A stretch of DNA of 64,000 nt, taken from the NCBI GenBank assembly GCA_030272585.1, contig BSYQ01000002.1, forward strand, positions 7,812,001 to 7,876,000, given 5' to 3'. Below the pieces are notes generated by a model. It made no database searches and was not told where the DNA came from. It was given only the letters and a program-made list of their open reading frames with translations. Within the stretch, counting starts at the first letter, position 1. Each line of letters begins with the position of its first letter. The translations under genes and the position numbers were made by a program. Positions 10,601 to 19,864 of the stretch are shown piece after piece. The stretch comes from Bryopsis sp. KO-2023. Taxonomy: Eukaryota; Chlorophyta; Ulvophyceae; Bryopsidales; Bryopsidaceae.

Positions 10601-12460
10601 CTCACTGTGGCTTGAAATTCTTCAGTTTCACACTCAGCCTTTTTCAATTGCTCCCCAGAAACGGCAATCTGATCGTCTTTCTCGTTGAGTTGCCCCTGTA
10701 CCTCCTTGACCTGCTCTCGAAGGGAACTCACTGTGGCTTGAAATTCTTCAATTTCACACTCAGCCTTTTTCACTTGTTCCCCAGAAACAGCAAGCTGATC
10801 GTCCTTCTCGTTGAGTTGCCCCTGTACCCCCTTGACCTGATCTCGAAGGGAAATCACTGTGGCGTGATATTCTTCAGCTTTAGACTCGGCATTCTTCAAT
10901 TGCTCCCCAGAAACGGCAATCTGATCGTCTTTCTCGTTGAGTTGCCCCTGTACCTCCTTGACCTGCTCTCGAAGGGAACTCACTGTGGCTTGAAATTCTT
11001 CAATTTCACACTCAGCCTTTTTCAACTGTTCCCCAGAAACAGCAAGCTGATCGTCCTTCTCGTTGAGTCGCCCCTGTACCTCCTTGACCTGCTCTCGAAG
11101 GGAACTCACTGTGGCGTGATATTCTTCAGCTTTAGACTCGGCATTCTTCAATTGCTCCTCAGAAACGGCAATCCGATCGTCTTTCTCGTTGAGTTGCCCC
11201 TGTACCTCCTTGACCTGCTCTCGAAGGGAACTCACTGTGACTTGATAACCTTCAACTTCAGACTCCGACTTTTTGAACAGCTCCACAGAAGCAGAAATCT
11301 GCGCGTCTTTCTCCTCGACTTGCTCACGAAGAGATTTCACTACGGCTTGATCTTTTACAACATTCGCAGCTTGTGTCTGTAGCCTGACTATGTCGGAGAG
11401 GGCAGTTGAAATCAACGCATCTCTCCGATCAATGGTGGCGTCTCTGACAGATATGCGATCGTTTTTCTCTTCGAGTTGCTTCGCAGCGTCGTGCAGCTGT
11501 TTTTCTTTCTCGTCAACAGCGACCTGAAAAAAACCCCCACAAACAAACAAACGAAACATTACCCTCTTGTTGTTGTAAAATTGTATATATATATATTATA
11601 TAGAGCTGACAAAAGAAAACGACTATCGGAGTACCTTCAGCAAACGTATCACTTCAGACAAGTTGTCTACTTTCATGAACGACTGCTGCAACCTCGATCC
11701 TGGGCTAGCTGAATAGCAAACACACAAAAAAAGACTCTCACAATGTTTTCTGTACGAACGGGATCGTTTCGGAGACATGGACCACAAATCAACAACACCA
11801 CACCAATATCCACCCCACCAAACTGAAGGGGTAAAGGGAAAAACGTATGGAATAGCATGAATTTTTTATATAGGAATTACACGATGACAAGGAAGCGGGT
11901 CATTCCTCTTCGACTTCCTGAAATGAAGTCTCTCACCTCGCACAAAGTTTTCTTGGGAACTGCGTAGGACTTCTTTACAAAAGCCATCTCTGCCTTCCAG
12001 CTCATCGAGACGAACTGGAAGATAAGCGATTTCTGCTTGGGTGTCTGGAGTCTCCCTTTCAGTCGAACACTTCCCTGAAAAAAAGCACAATGCGCCCCCT
12101 GACTACAACCGTCTTACAACCTCATGTAACAAAGCGTAAGGACGCACGTTCGCTAGCTGATATGATACCACAGATGCTTTTTAAACCATTTACACAACGT
12201 TGTGTAGATTGTTAACCACGGAGCTTCTCAGGTGTCGCTATCGTTGTGCAGAGGGGAAGAAGGCTGTGCTGTGGCTACATTGGCAGCAACGTCTCTCTCG
12301 CTGGTCAGAAAAAAAGCGCGTGCTAAAGGGGACAAGGAGGTGGTGTGTTACCTCGTATGCAATCATCCCGAGCGTCTGACATGGGCGTGTGGCGAAGCTT
12401 GTCCTCGGCTACCTCACCCCAAGACCCCCTCCGACTGTTCGACTGCAGGCTGGAAGCCAT
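7647..12460 (-). CDS. Coiled-coil/ankyrin-repeat protein A (11 exons, ~833 aa)
   Basis: Exons in transcript order: 12460-12352, 12074-11979, 11708-11635, 11523-10002, 9890-9702, 9493-9471, 9355-9296, 9174-9060, 8624-8526, 8199-8101, 7762-7647. All join in frame (2502 nt). The start MASSLQS matches paralog B. A short charged N-terminus is followed by a 507-codon coiled-coil exon holding about seven near-identical 42-residue repeats (REQVKEVQGQLNEKDDQ...), then a second coiled-coil exon and ankyrin repeats (FDVNTQDNNKQTVLSWAAEK; GANVDLSDASKRTPMHWASL; a third with DRLDVAQELINHG; a final half repeat ending KKELEDLLKTD). Paralogs B and C lack the repeat expansion, while A lacks one ankyrin exon. 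Exon 2 has an alternative in-frame donor 42 nt downstream (11937). The usual roles are scaffolding and protein binding, with no enzymatic motif. Function is unknown. Exon borders are inferred from AG/GT motifs and paralog agreement. Confidence 0.8.
10240..11240 (-). repeat. 126-bp in-frame tandem repeats coding 42-aa coiled-coil units
   Basis: About seven full copies of a 126-bp unit plus degenerate edges, inside the large exon of gene A. Each encodes 42 residues, six heptads, beginning SLREQVKEVQGQLNEKDDQ. Variation is mosaic: two alternating endings (EEFQATVS and EEYHATVI/S) and Q/R at one site recur in different units. That suggests unequal exchange or gene conversion. The repeat also opens a long antisense frame (9967-11382) that should not be called a gene. 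Confidence 0.85.
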
Positions 12461-13260
12461 TCCTGTGTCCACAAGAGTCGTTTGAGACTGTGGAGTTGCG
12501 AGACTTTTCCAGGAGGCGTGGTCGCGTCTCTCGTTTCCGTTGTGACCTGAAGGAAGACGATCAGACGTTTTTCGAAATGGCTGAAGGAACACCGCGTACG
12601 TGTATGCCCTTTCCAGACCCAGACTACCGTTTGGTCGTATAGTACGGCCGGTGATGATGCGGTGTATGTTGATCCGCGCCTTGGTTTTACCCGCGCTTAC
12701 CTAAGCTGAGGAGTCATCTCACAGATGACGCTTCTGCTTTTCTGGCGTTCAGCTGAAGCGACGGGATCAAGGTTTTGCGGTCTCAGGGATAACGGTACAG
12801 GGTTTCTAAGGCGCGCTTTTCTTCGCCCAGGCAGGAAAAACGTTGGACTCCGACGCATCGGCGCGATGCGACGTCACAGAGCGATGGGTCGGCAATCGAC
12901 GGACTCCCCGAACGGTGGACGCGGGAGTCGAGGGGATCTCGGTCGTGGCGCGTTTTTCGCGTTACGACGATATTCTTTCAATCGCAACTGTTCCCACTTT
13001 TTCGAATCTCTGCCAGAGGTCCTGGCCCAGGACCCCACATGTCTGACAGCTGGTGACGAAACGGCCCCCTCGCCTGCACCACGGCACATCGCGAAACCAC
13101 TCCCGTCAGTCGTCAATCGTCACGCATCAATATTCACTGGTCGTCAGTCGTCAGGCTTCAGACGTGAATCGTCGACAGAGACGGAAGACAACGGAGGCCC
13201 GAGCGAGAAGCCTTTCCCCAAACCGTCCCAAGACAAAAAAAACAAGAACCGAAAAGGGGT
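12461..13260. other. Upstream of gene A; no firm gene
   Basis: Holds the presumed promoter of gene A. A G/C-rich plus-strand open frame (12725-13345) covers it, but only its last part resembles anything (see the transposase scrap). The 5' part shows no motif. Confidence 0.4.
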
Positions 13261-13261
13261 C

Positions 13262-13362
13262 GCGGCAAGCTTTAAAGTAGAGGCTGTTCGTTTTGCTGAG
13301 AAGTCATCAAACATCAAAGAGCGGCAGCAAAAAAATTTGGCGTAGATCGCAAACAAATTGTC
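13262..13362 (+). pseudogene. Transposase N-terminal helix-turn-helix scrap (Brinker/CENP-B type)
   Basis: The frame reads ASFKVEAVRFAEKSSNIK and, after a -1 shift, AAAKKFGVDRKQIV. This matches the pattern of the Brinker/CENP-B-like DNA-binding domain found at the N-terminus of pogo/Tigger-like transposases: FK...V.FAE...N...AA..FGVD.KQI. The match stops at poly-C sequence at 13362 and no DDE catalytic domain follows. It is a frameshifted remnant. Such a transposase could have moved elements like the pogo-type MITE at 41274, but that link is inference. Confidence 0.55.
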
Positions 13363-13839
13363 CCCCCCCGGGGGTACATTGAAAGAATACAAGCCCGGTC
13401 TCTTATATTGACCCCCTCTCCAACAGTGACCCCCCTGGGGGTACAGTGCAAACGGAAATCATTTTTGAGTGAGGGGGGAAGTGAAATTTGAACAAGGGAC
13501 AAGTTTTGGACTATATTATTGTTCAGTGATATTCCTTTTAAGAACACATAAGGAAGGTTTTGGTCTAACCCCCCACATTCACGAGGGCGTGAACTCGTGG
13601 GGGGAGGGAGTAGTTGATACGAACATCTTGTGTTCGTAGTTGTCGTCCGTGACTGGAATACGTCCGTACCGTTTGGTCGGACGAGATCCAGTCCGTTCCG
13701 GTTGATTGGGTTGATCGACTCGGACGAGGACGAGATCCCTCGATCTCGTCCCGGACAGACCCTATAAGTACCGTCCCTAAACCACAAACCCAACTCTCTT
13801 ATTCTCCCTCAACAACCTCGTGATCCCTAAAAAGGCACC
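13363..13839. other. GC-rich noncoding block with repeated CCCCGGGGGTACA
   Basis: CCCCCCGGGGGTACATTG at about 13364-13381 recurs in slightly altered form at 13428-13446. A TATA-like CTATAAGTA lies near 13761. It could be part of an old LTR or a promoter, but I found neither paired ends nor a target duplication. Confidence 0.3.
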
Positions 13840-14470
13840 CGGCCCTGTTGGGCTTAGACTTCACATCATTTTGAGAATGTGGGTTATGGAAGCAATTCTA
13901 TTCATGGAGAAAATGCTGGTGGAGACTGCTGCTGACCCCCCCCCCCCTGTTCTGGAGATGAAGGGATTCAATGGATTGATTCATGCATCAGGTAATTCCT
14001 TAATTGGCACTACAGAAAAATCTCACTCTGCACCTGAAAGGAATAACTGCTTGTGCAAATTTCTCATTCAATTTTCCCCATTTTTTTCATTAAAAAAACA
14101 CACTGTGGACATTAAAAAAAAGAATTGGGGTGGCCTGGATTGACCTGATCATAATTGCCCCACTATAAACTCCACCTCCCTGGAAATTGGCAGTTGTAGA
14201 AAATTTATTTTTCAATGGAACACCTCACGTTTTTTTCCCATCCTTTTTCTAACTCCTTGAATTTACACCTGCAATTCCAACCAAGGTTGATTCAATTCAG
14301 GTGGATGTCAATGTCTTTTCGAAATGTTGCAACTCAGGTAGCGGAGACCTGGACATGGTTTTCTAGTCTTTGACAATGGAGGTGGATTAAAAAGAAACGA
14401 AAAGGCAAAATCAGCTGGACTCTCGAATGCATTGGGCACCTCAAGGAAGCAACAGGTGCCCACCTCAGGA
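13840..14470 (+). repeat. Dispersed exon-bearing repeat family R, copy at 13.8 kb
   Basis: Related to 29180-29790(+), ~24620-25080(-), 36150-36700(+) and ~61830-62640(-). Conserved blocks look like exons: one coding ILRMWVMEA and ending at ATGCATCAG|GTAA, one around GGCCTGGATTGACCTGA, and one coding LVFDNGGGL. Between them lie C-rich and T-rich intron-like tracts. Frames are interrupted here. DNGGG and, in other copies, GGAIDGGLAKRF recall the HSP70/actin-fold ATPase signature, but this is a guess from two short motifs. Confidence 0.4.
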
Positions 14471-15814
14471 ATACTTTTTGGACAAATTGAACTTCAATTG
14501 GATCGACCAAGGTTGACCAGCCTGCAACATTTGGTGGAGGTTATCGCTGAAACGGGACACCACAACTTTCCATCCAAAGCATGAGTTCTCCTTTCCACAC
14601 GCATTTTTGTACAACATATAAGCCAGGTGTTGATGAATTTCTAAAACACGACCAAGGGCAGCGGTCATTGCCCCTGTCTCGACCGTTTTGAGTTTGAAAG
14701 AGGTCTCCAGCGAGGTTGACAGTCAGAATATAAATGGATGCTGATTGCTCTAGATAGGGAGGGTGTCGTGAACAGGTAGACCCTCCCCAACCTATGGACT
14801 GACCCCATGTCAGTCCGTCGCCACCAGATTTTGCATCACCCAAATGATGCACCCTTCATTACATGTTTTCAGCCTTTGTATCCCCCGCAAATCAGGTTTT
14901 TTTTGGTCTCTCTTCCATCCAGTGCATTTTGCCCCCCCTGCTGCTGGCTCACAGGAACTACGGATGCCTCTGGTGAAGGCAAAAGCAAGCCCGTGAGCAA
15001 ATTGGTTCAACCACGAATGCCACAGCCATTATTGGTGTGCAAATATCCGGAGGACCAGCCGCATCGCCGCTAGCACTGTAACTCCACCCCTGTTGAATGA
15101 GCGACCACTTGCCACTGCTCGTTCCCCCAGTCTTTATTCAGGCAGATACGGCAATTCAAAAATTGGACAGTGGAAGGAAAAAAGGGACATTATTGGAATA
15201 GAATCATTCAATGTTCTTTTTTTGACCTGGTCGCTGAGCTGGCATTGGTTCGAGAAGGATGTTGTGTAAATGATCACCTAGGGAAGAAGAATTAGATTAC
15301 AGTTTTGGAAAATATGGTTGATTTGTTTTGCTACATGCAAACAAGGAACAGAACTGAATTAGGACTAACAATGAGTCGTTTTTGTGTGGATTTTCTTCCT
15401 GAAAGAAGTGCTTCACTGGATGATTGGTAATACAAAAGGATGAAGATCACGGTTTCCTTCTCAAGGCAGTCCTATGTCATTAATTAAGTTTTACCGGAAA
15501 GTTTGTGCTTCGGTTCTGTTTGAATTTGAAAGGCAGTGTGGATCCCAGGGAAGATTGCAGGAAAATGAATGGGGGGGTTTTCATCTTTTCGTTTTCTCCT
15601 TTTCAACCCATCCGTGTCACAGACGAAAACAAATTACACACCAAGCCGCCAGAAGCTCAAAACCTGGACTTGTCACTTCGCCAATGTACATCGTGTATAC
15701 ACACGACGTCGATAGGAACAAACTTGGAGCGCTAGAATAAAAAGACTGGGATTTTGTGAATGCGAACAAATAACTACAAGCTCCACAAGCGATGGTAAGG
15801 CATGCAATACCTTG
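14471..15814. other. Possible further remnants of family R; no intact gene
   Basis: Minus-strand frames at 14465-14852 and plus-strand frames at 14807-15073 overlap without a consistent model. Nothing can be named. Confidence 0.3.
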
Positions 15815-15858
15815 GGCAAACACATTATATATTTGTACAAATATATAATGTGTTTGCC
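15815..15858. repeat. 44-bp perfect palindrome
   Basis: GGCAAACACATTATATATTTGT is followed directly by its exact reverse complement, with no loop. It could extrude a cruciform. It lies in A/T-rich DNA with no gene assigned nearby. Confidence 0.85.
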
Positions 15859-16224
15859 GTATTCTATTCCAGAACGAGGAATTCCACTTCCTTTAAATCT
15901 TGCTTGTTCGTTCGTTCTTTCATTAGCAGAAAAAATACAGGACTCCAAGGCTTACCCCTTCGGATAGCTTTCACCCGATAACTTCTGATGAAATAGATTG
16001 TGCACCTAAAAAAAAGCCTGCCCCCCCCCAAAAAACAAAAAATCCCTCCAAAATGTAGCTACCTGTTTCCAAATGCACCTCCCGACCGCCCACTTACACT
16101 TTCAAGAAAAGAAAAGAGAAGAAAATAAAGGTGACCAAGAGACAACTCACTTTTCTTCATACATTACGTCGCGCCCGAGTGGATTACGCCTCATCCCCCC
16201 CCCCCAAAAAAAAAAATGGTGGTG
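15859..16224. other. No supported gene; 3' flank of disrupted F-box gene
   Basis: Contains poly-C/poly-A tracts near 16020 and 16195. It is presumably the 3' UTR and downstream region of the minus-strand F-box/WD40 gene. Confidence 0.35.
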
Positions 16225-16726
16225 TTATTCATGCAACATTTGAGATGTGACTTCTCCCTCAGGGTCGCTAAATTCATCCCATACAAAAATCTGCCACACA
16301 ACAATCTGATGGCTGCAAATTGCTACCAAGCGCTCGTCATCGAACCAAACACCTACTAGGCGACTTAGTAAGTTGTTCCACTCCTTTTTGATCTCAAAAG
16401 CGCGGATGCACTTCCCCTCAAAGACATCCCAGAGTCTTATGCCCCCATCATGGCCTCCCGTGACTAATCGATTCCCGTCGAAACCAACAGCATGTATCTT
16501 TTCATCTTGCTGGAGAGTGCCCTGGAGCTCTCCATTGTTCAACCCCCATAGGCGAATGGAACCATCGAAAGATCCCGACGCGATCGTATCCTGAGAAACA
16601 TCCAGGTCAACGCAGTTTGCTTCGATGATATTCAAACATGTACTCCCCAAAACATCCCACACTCTGATGGTACCATCCAGCGACCCACTAACCAACATCT
16701 TTCCCTCCTTGGCGGAGGCAAGGAGG

Positions 16727-17364
16727 GGGTCGTGGTAAACACCGAAAACTACCGAAAACCAATGAAAACTACCGAAAACTACCGAAAACCACCGAAAACC
16801 ACCGAAAACCACCGAAAACCACCGAAAACTACCGAAAACTACTCACGAAAACCACCGAAAACCACCGAAAACTACCGAAAACTATAAAAAACGACATGAT
16901 AAAACGAAAACTTGGACAGTAAAAATAAATATATATCGGGGAGTCCACCGAAAAAAACCATTACACACAAAAGAAACTAGTACATTCATTTTGTTTATAT
17001 GAGTGAATATGTTAAAAAAGATATGGACTCTTGATTTGGTTCCAGTGGCTCCTTGGTTGGTTGACTCGGGTTCGAATCCTGAGGGTCACACTTGGATACC
17101 CACTTGCCGATAAGAACTGTCACTTGGAGACTCACTTGTTACCACTCTGAAAGCAAATGTCTTGTGAAACAGTCTTGAATATTTATATTTCCCTTTTCCT
17201 TTTGTAAAGGGTAATCGCTGCATAGTTAAAGTTTTTATAGTTTTCGGTAGTTTTCGTGAGTAGTTTTCGGTAGTTTTCGGTAGTTTTCGGTGGTTCTCGG
17301 TAGTTTTCGGTAGTTTTCGGTAGTTTTCGGTAGTTTTCGGTAGTTTTCGGTATTTACCACAACC
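16727..17364. mobile_element. Foldback element FB1 (638 bp, 10-bp target duplication)
   Basis: The ends are inverted repeats: GGGTCGTGGTAAACACCG on the left, and GGTTGTGGTAAATACCG as the complement of the right. Each leads into tandem copies of the 10-mer ACCGAAAACT, about 140 bp per arm. The flanking direct repeat GGCAAGGAGG occurs at 16717-16726 and 17365-17374. The ~340-bp centre has no open frame but contains a 45-nt tRNA-like hairpin pair (17045-17089). Long terminal inverted repeats and a 9-11-bp duplication fit Mutator-like elements. It encodes no transposase, so it is non-autonomous. The same architecture is seen at 55965-57267. Confidence 0.85.
17045..17089 (+). other. tRNA-like minihelix inside FB1
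   Basis: GTGGCTC pairs with GGGTCAC over seven positions (two G-T wobbles) as in a tRNA acceptor stem. TCGGG-TTCGAAT-CCTGA forms a complete T-arm with B box. Only 14 nt separate acceptor and T-arm, so the anticodon arm and most of the D-arm are missing. It could be a tRNA relic or a Pol III or processing signal. Confidence 0.55.
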
Positions 17365-17943
17365 GGCAAGGAGGTGGATGCCGTGCTTGTGGCCCTCCAA
17401 AACTCCGAATGGAGTCCAACTCTTCTTCTCCCAAGTTCCTAGGCGACCAACCCCGCTCCCAATGGCAATGTAGTCCCCAAGATCAGCAATTCCTGTTATC
17501 GCACTCACATAAATTTTCATCCGGAAAAGCTCTTCCCCGATGGTAGGCTCCCATCCGCAAAACTCTCCCGCGACACTCCCGGACGCAAGAATATCGTCAA
17601 AAAAGCAAAGAGCATCAATATGGTCCCCTTCTTCGTCCGTCGCCCACAGAACCTCACGTATATCCAAACAAAGCATCACAACACCATACTTGCCCCCCAA
17701 GGCCAGCTCTTCCCCACATTTCGCCCAAGAGATCGTCGAACCTAAATCAAAAGTCGTCGGTCGTACTTCTTCAGATCTCCATGCCCGTTCTGACAGGAGA
17801 ATTTTCTCCAAGTTTGGTTCAAGCTTCACAGCGTCCCTCCACGGCCTCGCCACACATGCACAGGTAGCGATGAATTTGGGACGCAAATTCCCAAGAACCT
17901 GACCAAGAACGTCTCTTGGTAGGTCCCACTCATAGTCACTCAT

Positions 17944-19413
17944 CTTCTGAGCCCTAACGATCGCTCAACGGCGCGGAACCTCTGTCAGGTCGTAAACAGA
18001 CACGAGCACACTCTCAAGCGTTCAATACAGCTCTGAATAACGCCACCCAAACAGGTCTGTTTTAAGATTCGCTTAAGCTCTACCTACTTGTGATATGTTG
18101 CCGGACTCCTAACAAGGAGCGCTCGTTCTGGTGCAGTCGGGTGAGGCGGCGGCTGGGTATGAGCGCACCGAAGGGTTTCGATCTCGATTGGCAGTGGGTT
18201 CCCCATGTTTTTCAGGTGTCGCTTTGTCACGAATTCAGAATGAAACGCTGATGGGTGGGTCGCTGACATGACCTTTGAGAAAGTGCACGACAGTTAGGAA
18301 CCGAGAGGAGGGAGGAAGGGGCGGCCAGCCGCCAGAAAAAATGGCTGCAAGCACACATGACTAGACACCCAAACAAGCCCTATTGGATACAGTGCCCTTT
18401 TCAAATTAAACAAGCTCTGAGAGTGATCTGATGTCAAGGTTGAGTTGAACATACTGCTGCTGCTGAAAATAGACGTTGATTGGTGGCGGGTGAAGAAAGC
18501 CACGTCTGGCGCAAACGAACCCCCAAGGGAAGTGACTTCATACTTTCTTGTGTGTGGGAGGTCATTTTTTCATGACGTGATCTCCTCCTCACCCATCGCT
18601 GTTCGAAAGATTCAGGCAGGGGGCGCTGTGGTTGCGGTGCGGCTTTTGGAACCCCAGCAAGTTGAGGTATGGCGCAGAAAGATAACCTTGGTGTTTTCCT
18701 AGAAGTGCCGTGTCCAGTCGACTGTGAAAACGAAAAATGGAAGCTAAAAAAGAGAGAGTTCTCTTGAGAACCCTTCCCCTTGTGATTGCCCTGCACTGTC
18801 GACTGTTTATATATATATTGCTCTTGCTGTAAACGTTTCCCCTCCCGTTGAGGCAAGGTGATAGAACGTTTTTCTGTTGAGCAGGGCTGCTGTTTGTTCA
18901 ATCCAGGTGGAGGTAGATTTGCCCTGTTGGTGGATGAGTTTCATCTCTCCAGAACTTTTTGACACCAATTTTGCTGCTGAGCAGTGATGGGAACAGGGTC
19001 TCTTTCGAGAGGTTTCCCATTTCTCAATTTCACTGATTGGGATGAAGAAGACCTGGTTGATCTCAGTGCAAGGGTCCTTGTAGGTGAGACTGGTTGAGTG
19101 GAGTTGAATCACCCCCCCATGAATTGGCATTCTTCAGAAACAGAGTGTTTCAGTAAAATATGGATTCCTCCCGCAAAAAATTGCATGCACAAAACTGCAT
19201 GCAAAGAGAAAACATCCCTGGATCAGAGTTTCCGATTCTGCTATGAAAAAGAGGTGCTGTGTGCTTCTGATCTATTGCACTTCTGAGCATCCCCTTGGTC
19301 GACCCTTTGGGTTTTGTTGTCAACACCTCTCAGGAAATCAGTAACTTTAGCAAGTCATATGACATGAAACGCGTTATGAGGCAAAAGTCATAATTTTGCT
19401 TTTTTTTTTTCAG
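17944..19413. other. No supported gene
   Basis: About 1.5 kb upstream of the disrupted F-box gene. The longest frame (18807-19130, minus) codes 107 residues beginning MPIHGGVIQLHSTSL that look protein-like but match no family I know and have no paralog here. A CTGCTGCTG run and a TATATATATA run are present. Confidence 0.35.
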
Positions 19414-19640
19414 GAGTGCTGCAGGCACTGTTACTTGCACACTTTCTTCTTCGACTTTGGGGGAAAATTTGGTCGTACACTAAGAAAACGGAGGACGATA
19501 GGTCTCGATTGCAAATCCATGCTCATGAGGATGCACACAACGATTCTTACCAACAAACTGAATATGGTACACCTTGGGACCTTCCACCAAATATCATCTT
19601 GAATATTATGCGCAAACTCTCGTCACGCCAAATATACTGA
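19414..19640 (+). pseudogene. F-box fragment
   Basis: A strong acceptor (T-run then CAG) at 19411-19413 opens a frame that ends WDLPPNIILNIMRKLSSRQIY-stop. WDLP..I...IM.KLS matches the first half of the F-box of this window's family, but the second half (C.CV...W) and any WD40 blades are absent. Upstream residues LLLAHFLLRLW are hydrophobic. No upstream exon was recognised. Probably a broken gene. Confidence 0.45.
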
Positions 19641-19864
19641 TTGGCTTACTCCAAGGATTTGCTTCCTCTTTTTTCGTTCAACTTCCCTCCAGACACTTTT
19701 TCTCTCAGCAGAGCTTCCTCTTCTAAAAAGGGAAAAGGGCTTTTTTTCCCTTTGAAACTCCCTCCCTCCCACTGACAACACTCATAACATCACCCAAGCT
19801 AGCCTAGCAACCCCAGACGAATCCTTTCTAGGAGCCAGGAACCCCTTTAAACTCGAGGGGGTCA

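Larger units (their letters stand above)
16225..17943 (-). pseudogene. F-box/WD40 gene split by a foldback transposon
   Basis: The 5' part (17943-17365) starts MSDYEWDLPRDVLGQV with an F-box in residues ~4-45 (ATCACVARPWRDAV) and the first WD40 blades. The 3' part (16716-16225) continues in frame with SAKEGKMLVSGSLDGTIRVW and three more blades, and ends TSQMLHE-stop. A 638-bp element (16727-17364) sits between them and is flanked by a 10-bp direct repeat, GGCAAGGAGG on the plus strand. Leaving out the element and one repeat gives a continuous frame of exactly 356 codons, the length of the paralog at 45567 and one less than that at 26295. The coding parts show no other damage, so the insertion looks young. 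As it stands, reading into the element adds repeat-encoded KTTENYRKLP-type sequence and then a stop. Confidence 0.85.

Noticed and set aside
9967-11382. 471-codon plus-strand open frame of leucine-rich repeats (LPLYLLDLLSKG...)
   Set aside because: Exact antisense of the 126-bp coiled-coil repeats of gene A; one repeat unit open in both strands gives a long frame. The sense strand has splice sites and paralogs.
12725-13345. 206-codon plus-strand frame as one gene
   Set aside because: Only the last ~20 residues match a known domain, and that match is continued by a frameshift; the rest lacks any motif.
13363-13820. A second solo LTR beginning TGTCCCCCC
   Set aside because: It has a TATA-like box, but no matching CA end with a flanking direct repeat could be found.
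16727-17364. FB1 as a spliced intron of the F-box gene
   Set aside because: Although the element end has GTAAAT, no AG acceptor in the right phase lies near its other end, and the exact 10-bp flanking repeats are explained by transposition.
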